DNA of 19,719 nucleotides, from NCBI GenBank assembly GCA_027047745.1, contig JALTUB010000121.1:1-19719 (forward strand). The letters are read 5' to 3'. A model generated the notes under the pieces. The model was not told the origin of the DNA. It saw only the letters and a program-made list of their open reading frames with translations, and ran no database searches. This document shows positions 14,278 to 19,719 of the stretch, piece by piece. Numbering within the stretch: the first letter of the stretch is position 1; the number at the start of each line of letters is the position of its first letter. A program made the position numbers and the translations under genes. The DNA is from Sulfurimonas sp. GTDB lineage: Bacteria; Campylobacterota; Campylobacteria; Campylobacterales; Sulfurimonadaceae.

Positions 14278-15259
14278 AAAATCCACTTTAGAGAGACTAA
14301 AATCTTCTAAAAACCTACTAGCATTTTCTGCTGGTGGTGATTCTACTGCCCTACTCTTTTTACTTCTTAAAAATAAAATTTCATTTGACATAGCTATTGT
14401 TGATTATGCACTGCGTTTGCAAAGTAAAGAAGAGGTGGAGTATGCTCAGTTTTTAGCAAAAGAGTATGGTTTTAGATGTTACACTAAAGCTCCTAAACTA
14501 TCAAAATCAAATTTTGAAGCAAAGGCTAGAGAAGTTAGATATGATTTTTTTGAAGAGTTGATTTCTAGCTATGGTTACGAAAATCTTCTAACTGCTCATC
14601 ATCTTGGAGATAGATTTGAGTGGATGTTGATGCAGTTTTGCAAGGGTGCTGGATGTGTTGAACTCTCAGGGATGAAGGAGAGTGATAAACGAGATAATTA
14701 CACACTTATTCGACCTCTTTTACACTTAGAAAAACAAGAACTTTTAGAGTATCTACATGAAAATAAGATAAAGTATTTTGAAGATGAAAGTAACTCTGAT
14801 GAGAGTTATAAACGAAACTACTTTAGAACTCATCATGCAAAACCTCTCTTAGAAAAATACTCATCTGGAATAAAAAAAAGTTTTGCCTACTTAGATGAGG
14901 ACACTCAAATACTTCATGAAGAAGTTAGCATAAAAGAAGTAGATGATTTTGCATATTTTAGCTCATCAACTAAAAGAAGTGATATTGTAAATATCGACAA
15001 ATATCTAAAAACAAAAGGCTTTTTAATATCTGCAAAAGAAAAAGAGCTTTTAAAGCTTGAGAAAACCGTTGTTATATCAAGAGAGATAGTTATAAACCAA
15101 GATTTTGGTTTTGTTTTCATAGCTACTTATGTAAAAGATATTGAAATGCCAAAAGAGTTTAAAGAGAAGATGAGGATTTTAAAAATTGAGCCAAAACTTC
15201 GACCATTTATCTACAAAAATCCAAGAGTTAAAGAGTTGATTATTTCTCTACTTTCTTAG
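14270..15259 (+). CDS. tilS: tRNA(Ile)-lysidine synthase TilS
   Basis: This enzyme attaches lysine to C34 of the tRNA-Ile that reads AUA, changing its coding from Met to Ile. The 329 residues fit the shorter TilS forms. The N-terminal PP-loop reads SAGGDS (20-25) where the family consensus is SGGxDS, so the second residue is Ala. Other TilS marks are TAHHLGDRFEWMLMQF followed by KGAGCVELSGM, and the DESN...KRNYFR segment. The C-terminal part (about 210-329) is weakly conserved. The ATG lies within the last codons of rimO (8-nt overlap). Its 3' end runs 20 nt into the end of the convergent PilO-like gene. Confidence 0.92.
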   Translation: MLKKSTLERLKSSKNLLAFSAGGDSTALLFLLLKNKISFDIAIVDYALRLQSKEEVEYAQFLAKEYGFRCYTKAPKLSKSNFEAKAREVRYDFFEELISSYGYENLLTAHHLGDRFEWMLMQFCKGAGCVELSGMKESDKRDNYTLIRPLLHLEKQELLEYLHENKIKYFEDESNSDESYKRNYFRTHHAKPLLEKYSSGIKKSFAYLDEDTQILHEEVSIKEVDDFAYFSSSTKRSDIVNIDKYLKTKGFLISAKEKELLKLEKTVVISREIVINQDFGFVFIATYVKDIEMPKEFKEKMRILKIEPKLRPFIYKNPRVKELIISLLS

Positions 15260-15806
15260 TGCTGTTAATGTCTGTACTGTTTTCATCCCTAGTATTTGAA
15301 ATTACCTGCATTGTAAATGATGATTTGATTAGTTCACCATCACGCTTAAAGTTTATCGGAAAATTTACTCGAATAATCCAGTCACTTTTATTGACTGCTT
15401 CTAAGAAGTTATAAAAACTTTTAGGTGAACTTATCTTGGAACTTGTGTTTACCTCATAAGTTGTAAACTCCTCTTTCTTGCTCTTCTTTTTAAGCTTAGA
15501 TAGTTCTAATGATAAAAAGTTACTCTTATACTGTTTTTGAAATCTTTTTGCATTAAACTTGTTATCAAAAGCGACAATAACTGCACGGTGTTTTTTTTGT
15601 AAATCTTTAAGTTTGTTTTGCGTTTGCTCATGAAACTCTTGATACTTTCTAAGTTCTTTAGAGTTTTTCTTAAACTCTAAACGATCTGCTCTGTAACTTT
15701 TGCCCTCTGGGATTAAGACTAAAAAAGAAAAAATAAGTACAAAGATAAGAAGAAAAATAGATACACTTATGAGATATATATTTTGTCGTGAAATCTCAAT
15801 CTTCAT
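15240..15806 (-). CDS. PilO-like inner-membrane assembly protein (type IV pilus / type II secretion-like)
   Basis: This is a bitopic membrane protein of about 188 residues: a short basic cytoplasmic N-terminus, one membrane helix (about 10-32), a charged coiled coil (about 40-80), and a small periplasmic alpha/beta domain. The segment SPKSFYNFLEAVNKSDWIIRVNFPINFKRDG followed by a final strand resembles the ferredoxin-like fold of PilO/GspM. I chose the ATG at 15806 because AGAAGGAG (15816-15823) ends exactly against the upstream ATG at 15815 but is spaced 9 nt from this one. It follows the PilN-like gene with an overlap. Sequence identity to known PilO is low, so the call rests on topology, size and gene order. 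No secretin, pilin or ATPase gene is in the window. Confidence 0.6.
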   Translation of the reverse strand: MKIEISRQNIYLISVSIFLLIFVLIFSFLVLIPEGKSYRADRLEFKKNSKELRKYQEFHEQTQNKLKDLQKKHRAVIVAFDNKFNAKRFQKQYKSNFLSLELSKLKKKSKKEEFTTYEVNTSSKISSPKSFYNFLEAVNKSDWIIRVNFPINFKRDGELIKSSFTMQVISNTRDENSTDINSTKKVEK

Positions 15807-16338
15807 TATCTGCATCTCCTTCTAATGTTGGTAAATCATCATCAGTATAGTTGGTAGAAACAAAATGAAGCCATCCATTTCCAGCAGGATAAAAACTACT
15901 GTATGTTCTGTGAAATATGGAACGAAGAGGTGCAGATAGCATAAAGTTATAAGTGTCTTTGTTTGGTGTCAAACCATAAAGAACAAGTGATTTTGTATCT
16001 AATTTTGCTTGAGAAAGTGTTATGTTTTGTGGTACTAAATCAAACAAGTTTGTTATCGAATCTTTTAAGACAAGGTTTTTTGTTTTAACACTTTTAGCTA
16101 AATCATTCTCTTTTTGGATAAATATGATATCAGCTTTTATTTTAGATAAATCAGCTTGTAGTTGTGTTTGTGAAGCTTTAATGCTCTTTAAATCACTTGA
16201 AAATGTGTACTCTTTAAAAAGTAAAAAAAGATAAGTGCTAAGGAGCATAAAAAGAGTTATGCTAAAAAATGTAAGTAACAGCTTCACTTCTGGAGTAAAT
16301 ACTGTTTTAGCTCTTGGTTTTATATAACTATACTTCAT
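15796..16338 (-). CDS. PilN-like inner-membrane assembly protein
   Basis: This is a 180-residue bitopic protein with a basic cytoplasmic start (KYSYIKPRAKTVF), one membrane helix (about 22-45), and a coiled coil (about 50-85). The periplasmic part contains NLFDLVPQNITLSQAKLDTKSLVLYGLT, the pattern typical of PilN (leucine-rich helix, 'P..I.L....' strand, then 'L.L.G'), and ends in an acidic tail (DDDLPTLEGDADNED). PilN binds PilM through its N-terminal tail and pairs with PilO. Here it lies between a PilM-like and a PilO-like gene with overlaps of 4 nt upstream and about 11 nt downstream. Assignment is moderate: the pattern is clear but no residue is diagnostic. Confidence 0.62.
   Translation of the reverse strand: MKYSYIKPRAKTVFTPEVKLLLTFFSITLFMLLSTYLFLLFKEYTFSSDLKSIKASQTQLQADLSKIKADIIFIQKENDLAKSVKTKNLVLKDSITNLFDLVPQNITLSQAKLDTKSLVLYGLTPNKDTYNFMLSAPLRSIFHRTYSSFYPAGNGWLHFVSTNYTDDDLPTLEGDADNED
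15816..15823 (-). promoter_or_regulatory. Ribosome binding site deciding the PilO-like start
   Basis: AGAAGGAG on the minus strand abuts one ATG (15815) with no spacer and lies 9 nt before a second in-frame ATG (15806). The second spacing is workable and the first is not, so the protein most likely begins MKIEISRQN. Confidence 0.7.
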
Positions 16339-17348
16339 GATAAAACCTCTGATACTGCTAGTTCTGTAACTTCAGCACTTAACATAACCTGTCTAACATA
16401 TACATTCATAAACAGCTCTTCTTCAAAGTATCTTTTAAGTTCACTTGTTACACCAACGCCATCTGCTATATAAATATTTTCTAAAAATTTACTATCATAG
16501 TTACTATCTTTATAAAATTTTTGAATAGAGTTTTGAATATGAGTAAACCTTTGATAGTCCTCATTGAAAGTCTCTTGGCTACCTTCTTCTAACTTCTCTT
16601 CTGGCTCATGATAAAACTCCTCTTCAACATCTTCACTCTTATCAAATTCATCAATATCATCTAACTCATCAAGGTCTTCAATATCACCAAAATCATCTAA
16701 AGACTCCATCTCATCAACAGCTTCAACACTATCGAGATCAATCCCATCATTTTCTTCTATAATCAAATCTTCATTTTCATCAACAGTTTCAAACTCTTCA
16801 CTTGCTTCAATCGTAGTTAAAATTAATTGTTGTGCATAAATAAGTTCTGAGTTTTCAAAAACACTTAAGGAGATAAGCTCACCTTGAAGCAATACAAATA
16901 CCCCAATCTGCCCATCAATCTTATCTTTAAAAAAGTTTGCTAAAACGCTAAAAGGAGAAAACAGAAAATCAATACCAATATTTTGATATTTTCTTTGTAT
17001 ATCATAAAGGTCTGTTTTAGATGTAAAAAGTGTCCATTGTTTGCTTTGGCACTTATGTTCACTTTCACTCATATCATGATAACGAGTCATAATCTTTTTA
17101 GAACAGGTAGGGATAGCACCTTGGTTTTTTGAGTAATCCAAGATAGAAATATAAAAATATGGTGTCTCTTTTGTATATGATCTTATAAATGAAATCATCT
17201 TTTCATCAAGAGTATCGGTATCAAAACTCTCTTCATACCTATCTGTTAACTTGTTTTTTGAGTAAAGGGAAATATAGACATCAGAAACCTCTTTCTCAAC
17301 AACAATACTAACAAATACTTTAATGTATAGAGATTCTAAAAATTTCAA
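16335..17348 (-). CDS. PilM-like protein with a large acidic insertion
   Basis: This is a 337-residue protein with no membrane helix, in the position expected of the actin-like PilM. Two parts with alternating beta-strand pattern (about 1-180 and 265-337) flank an extremely acidic segment at 181-264, where 42 of 84 residues are Asp or Glu and only two are Lys. The final part (NIYIADGVGVTSELKRYFEEEL, then VYVRQ) matches the last actin-like strand-helix of PilM, where a GG or GGA loop is usual; here it is ADGVG. A clear ATP-binding phosphate-1 motif was not seen, so it may be degenerate. The likely start is TTG at 17348 with GGTGAG just before it, overlapping the recombinase stop (TTGA). PilM identity is inferred mainly from the partner genes. 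Confidence 0.5.
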   Translation of the reverse strand: MKFLESLYIKVFVSIVVEKEVSDVYISLYSKNKLTDRYEESFDTDTLDEKMISFIRSYTKETPYFYISILDYSKNQGAIPTCSKKIMTRYHDMSESEHKCQSKQWTLFTSKTDLYDIQRKYQNIGIDFLFSPFSVLANFFKDKIDGQIGVFVLLQGELISLSVFENSELIYAQQLILTTIEASEEFETVDENEDLIIEENDGIDLDSVEAVDEMESLDDFGDIEDLDELDDIDEFDKSEDVEEEFYHEPEEKLEEGSQETFNEDYQRFTHIQNSIQKFYKDSNYDSKFLENIYIADGVGVTSELKRYFEEELFMNVYVRQVMLSAEVTELAVSEVLS

Positions 17349-18223
17349 AACTCACCAACTTTGCAAAGTGGGTGTGCTTTGTTATAATTTTGTTGTTTCA
17401 AGGCACTACCTAATTTAGTATATATCTGCGTTGTAGCCATAGAAGAGTGACCCAACAACTCACTAACATCAACGATTGGCGCACCACCATTTAAAAGTGC
17501 TGTTGCATACGAATGACGAAGCTGATGTGGAGTAACTTTCATCCCTACTCTTTTAAAGACTTTAGTAATGATATATCTTAAACTATTTTCGCTTAATTTT
17601 TCGCCATTTTTGTAAAAAAGAAACTTATTTGTGCCAAAATCAGTTAAATACTCATCTAAAAGTTTTTTTGTTGAGGGTATTATGGGAATATCCCTCTGTT
17701 TTGAACCTTTTCCTAAGACTCTAATCCAGCCACTAGAAATATCATCAAGTTTTAGTGATGAGAGTTCTGATATACGCAAACCCAAGGTATAAAGCATAGT
17801 TACAAGAAGTTTTTCTTGTATGTCTGCAAGTTTTAAGACTTCAAGAATATGCTCATGAGATATAGGTTTTGGAAGTGTCTTTGCTACTTTAACACTATCG
17901 TCAGACTCCAATAATACATGAAGATTATTTTCATTTAAAAAGAGTACGAAACTTCTCAAAGCACTTAGTTTCTTACTAATAGTTTTTGAGTTTAAGTGAG
18001 AAATTTTTAAACGATAGGGCATTAGATTGATTATTATGTGTGACTCTTCTCTTGTAACTTCCACAATTTTAAGAGCTTCTTCTATAGACTCAGCATAACT
18101 TTTGATAGTAAGGTCAGAGTAACCTCGCATATTTTCTAAGTATTCTAAAAAAAGAACTTTTTTTTTACTTAGTAACTTTTTCAAGTAACTTCCCAAAATT
18201 ATCATAGTATTTTCTAGCTTCAT
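17345..18223 (-). CDS. XerC/XerD-type tyrosine recombinase
   Basis: This site-specific recombinase has about 292 residues counted from the ATG at 18223. The SAM-like core-binding domain (about 22-105, with FLEYLENMRGYSDLTIKSYAE) precedes a catalytic domain with the full set R150 (LGLRISEL), K172 (LGKGSKQR), H233 and R236 (HQLRHSYA), H259 (LLGHSSMATTQ) and nucleophile Y268. Size and motifs fit a chromosome-dimer-type Xer rather than a phage integrase. The start is uncertain: the core-binding domain needs codons upstream of ATG 18130. Candidates are ATG 18223, ATG 18205, or TTG 18184, which has GGGAAG 4 nt before it; all lie inside the upstream gene. An A9 run falls in its N-terminal codons. 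Whether this is the species' dif recombinase or a second Xer cannot be told. Confidence 0.88.
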   Translation of the reverse strand: MKLENTMIILGSYLKKLLSKKKVLFLEYLENMRGYSDLTIKSYAESIEEALKIVEVTREESHIIINLMPYRLKISHLNSKTISKKLSALRSFVLFLNENNLHVLLESDDSVKVAKTLPKPISHEHILEVLKLADIQEKLLVTMLYTLGLRISELSSLKLDDISSGWIRVLGKGSKQRDIPIIPSTKKLLDEYLTDFGTNKFLFYKNGEKLSENSLRYIITKVFKRVGMKVTPHQLRHSYATALLNGGAPIVDVSELLGHSSMATTQIYTKLGSALKQQNYNKAHPLCKVGEF

Positions 18224-18620
18224 CAACTAAGTCTATGTCTGTGATAACACTTGGTGCTAGTTTAACATAAGAGTCAATCATGACCTGAGATATAAGTCTC
18301 ATTTTTGCTTTATCAGCATCCGTTAGTGTATCATGTTTCGCTATTTCATCTATCTGTTTCATATATTTTTTAGCATCATCTATGTAATCAACATACTTCA
18401 AAGATGTCTTTGATTGTGCCATTATCGTTGATGCCATTCTGTTATAAACATCTATAGCAAAAGCTTCACTTGCAAGTCTGTAAGCCTCTTTATATGAAGA
18501 AGTTTCATAATAATACTTAGCTTCTATAGACTTTTGGTAGGATGGATTCACCAAAAAGTATATCGACATAAGCACTAAAACAATAAAAGCAAAGAGAGGG
18601 ATTGTAAACTTATTTTTCAT
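18165..18620 (-). CDS. Membrane-anchored helical protein of unknown function
   Basis: I do not recognise a named family. The 151 residues have one N-terminal membrane helix (about 6-25) and then an all-helical, Tyr- and Lys-rich domain. The stretch EAKYYYETSSYKEAYRLASEAFAID (about 33-57) reads like a tetratricopeptide-type helix pair, and later helices repeat at similar length, so a short TPR-like periplasmic or cytoplasmic fold is possible. The ATG overlaps the acyltransferase gene by 11 nt, and its 3' end overlaps the start of the recombinase by 20-59 nt depending on which start is used. Its place in an unbroken operon argues that it is a real gene. Function is unknown. Confidence 0.75.
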   Translation of the reverse strand: MKNKFTIPLFAFIVLVLMSIYFLVNPSYQKSIEAKYYYETSSYKEAYRLASEAFAIDVYNRMASTIMAQSKTSLKYVDYIDDAKKYMKQIDEIAKHDTLTDADKAKMRLISQVMIDSYVKLAPSVITDIDLVDEARKYYDNFGKLLEKVTK

Positions 18621-19233
18621 GTTTTAAAAGCCCCTCTTTGATCAAATATCTCGCAACTTCAATATCCATACCACTTATATCTATCTCTTTTGTAGAATAA
18701 TAATTTATTATACCAAAAGGTTTAGGAATAACAAACCTATCCCAAGAGTTAAGTTGCCAAAATCTTGTTGGTTTTATCTCAACTAAAACTATCTTAGCCC
18801 CTGTTTTTTGAGCCATGACAATAATACCATCTGCCACTTCATGCCTTGGACCTTTTGGACCATCAGGAGTTATACCGATGTCAAAACCCTCTCTTATAGT
18901 TTTTATAGCTTGTATCAAAACTCTTGCAGCATTTCTAGTTGTAGAACCTGCTAAAGTGCCAAGGTCAAAATGTTTTATAGTCCTTGAGATCAACTCTCCA
19001 TCAAAATGGTTTGAGATAAGCACTTTTGCATGAGCTTTTTTTCTATAATGAGAGTAGAGATAAGGAAGCATAAGAAGTTCACCATGCCAACAAGCAAAGA
19101 TGATAGGTTCATCGCCAATGCTCTTTGGAGAGTGAAAATTTATCTTGTTAGTTCTATACAAAAACCTTATCATCAAAGATGCTATAAAAGGTAGTAAAAT
19201 AAGTGCAAGAAAACGAAATGTTTTTTTAAGCAA
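18610..19233 (-). CDS. DUF374 lysophospholipid acyltransferase-family protein, probable lipid A late acyltransferase (LpxJ-type)
   Basis: This is a DUF374 (COG2121) protein of about 207 residues with a hydrophobic N-terminal anchor (about 8-25). Family motifs are FACWHGELLMLP, with the catalytic-type His-x-x-x-x region, and TPDGPKGPRHEV; a further conserved block is RFWQLNSWDRFVIPKPFG. In Helicobacter pylori a DUF374 protein, LpxJ, adds a secondary acyl chain to lipid A, and I recall its gene sitting next to a miaB homologue as here, so the same role is likely. The longest frame begins at GTG 19242, but TTG at 19233 has AGGTGA 5 nt upstream (19239-19244) and is my choice. The gene overlaps or abuts the miaB end. 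Confidence 0.8.
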   Translation of the reverse strand: MLKKTFRFLALILLPFIASLMIRFLYRTNKINFHSPKSIGDEPIIFACWHGELLMLPYLYSHYRKKAHAKVLISNHFDGELISRTIKHFDLGTLAGSTTRNAARVLIQAIKTIREGFDIGITPDGPKGPRHEVADGIIVMAQKTGAKIVLVEIKPTRFWQLNSWDRFVIPKPFGIINYYSTKEIDISGMDIEVARYLIKEGLLKHEK

Positions 19234-19719
19234 TAATCTCACCTGTCAAGATAGTTCTTCCTATCTCTGTTATTTTAACATCTCTGAACTCGCCTAAAAG
19301 TTCTTCTGAACCTTTAACTTTTATGACTATGTTGTTATCACTTCTTCCTGAGACATGATTATCTTTTGTAAGTGCTTCAAAGTAAACTCTATAGACATTT
19401 CCTAAAAGAGTTTGATGTATCTCATCAATAATCTCATTGTTTAGTCCTTGAAGTTCACTAAGTCTATCTGAAGCCACTTCACCATCAACAACATTAGTAA
19501 AATGTTCTGCTTCTGTCTCTGGACGAGAAGAGTATTTAAAAGAAAAAAGCTGATCAAACCTTACATGACGCACTACATCAAGTGTATCTGCAAAGTCTTC
19601 ATCGCTCTCACCAGGAAAAGCAACGATAATATCTGTGCTTATACTAACCTCTGGACACTCTTTGCGTAGTTTTTCAACACGATTTAAAAACCACTCTTTT
19701 GAGTAACCTCTTTTCATCT
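19226..19719 (-). CDS. miaB: tRNA-2-methylthio-N6-isopentenyladenosine synthase MiaB, 3' part
   Basis: Only the C-terminal 163 or so residues are in the window; the gene continues past the right edge, because the frame is open to 19719 and the cluster-binding N-terminal half is missing. Visible parts are the end of the radical-SAM domain (MKRGYSKEWF, then STDIIVAFPGESDEDF, a MiaB hallmark) and FSFKYSSRPETEAE, followed by a C-terminal TRAM domain (about the last 60 residues, NVYRVYFEA to ILTGEI). SSRPGT-like and AFPGE motifs favour MiaB over its paralogue RimO, which is also encoded here. It leads the second minus-strand run in this window and is joined directly to the DUF374 acyltransferase gene. 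Confidence 0.93.
   Translation of the reverse strand, partial: MKRGYSKEWFLNRVEKLRKECPEVSISTDIIVAFPGESDEDFADTLDVVRHVRFDQLFSFKYSSRPETEAEHFTNVVDGEVASDRLSELQGLNNEIIDEIHQTLLGNVYRVYFEALTKDNHVSGRSDNNIVIKVKGSEELLGEFRDVKITEIGRTILTGEIIA

Noticed and set aside
15225..15262. Bidirectional hairpin terminator between tilS and the PilO-like gene
   Set aside because: Only short interrupted AGAG/CTCT pairing is possible and no T-run follows.
16554..16808. Tandem DNA repeat or CRISPR-like array in the GAT/GAA-rich stretch
   Set aside because: The similarity comes from repeated Asp/Glu codons within one open frame. There is no fixed unit length and no spacers.
18150..18170. Programmed frameshift fusing the 151-residue protein to the recombinase
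   Set aside because: The stop codon of the upstream gene precedes nearly the whole A run, and the codons before it (GTT ACT AAG) are not slippery, so a fusion product is unlikely.
17345..18223. Phage or integrative-element integrase
   Set aside because: The size and motifs fit a housekeeping-type Xer, the gene is embedded in an overlapping operon, and no tRNA, att repeat or phage gene is nearby.

Overview
The window looks like a chromosomal segment of a Campylobacterota (epsilonproteobacterial) genome, probably a Sulfurimonas-like organism. The evidence is the A+T-rich coding sequence, the cheV-cheA-cheW order with a CheA carrying a C-terminal receiver (CheAY), greA just upstream of that block, an iamAB-type MCE transporter set, and a miaB / DUF374 acyltransferase pair like that remembered from Helicobacter. 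The genus is inference. No tRNA, rRNA, insertion sequence or CRISPR array was seen, and no gene-free stretch exceeds 50 bases.

Layout: (1) Positions 1-938 (+) hold the end of a beta-class DNA methyltransferase. It is visibly more A+T-rich than the rest and probably the edge of a restriction-modification island. (2) Positions 951-12915 (-) form one run of 12 genes, with gaps of 0-32 nt or short overlaps. In transcription order these are a YhiN/HI0933-type flavoprotein, greA, argC, an LpxH-like phosphoesterase, cheV, cheA, cheW, a STAS-MlaE permease, an MlaF ATPase, an MlaD-like MCE protein, a PqiC-like lipoprotein and aminopeptidase P. A hairpin terminator built into the pepP stop codon closes the run. 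(3) A 48-nt divergent promoter region (12916-12963) carries back-to-back TATAAT boxes. It drives that run leftward and rimO-tilS rightward (12964-15259). (4) Positions 15240-19719 (-) form a second overlapping run: miaB (cut by the window edge), a DUF374 lipid A acyltransferase (LpxJ family), a membrane-anchored helical protein, a XerC/D-type tyrosine recombinase, and three genes that look like a PilM-PilN-PilO inner-membrane platform.

The genes group by function. CheV, CheA and CheW form the chemotaxis signalling core. The four MCE genes form a phospholipid transporter of the outer-membrane asymmetry type in which MlaB is fused to MlaE and a PqiC-like lipoprotein stands where MlaC might be expected. 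The LpxH-like and LpxJ-like proteins belong to lipid A synthesis. RimO, MiaB and TilS are translation-modification enzymes. The least explained part is the PilMNO-like cluster: its PilM-like protein carries an 84-residue segment that is half Asp/Glu, and it is tied to a recombinase by 4-nt overlaps.
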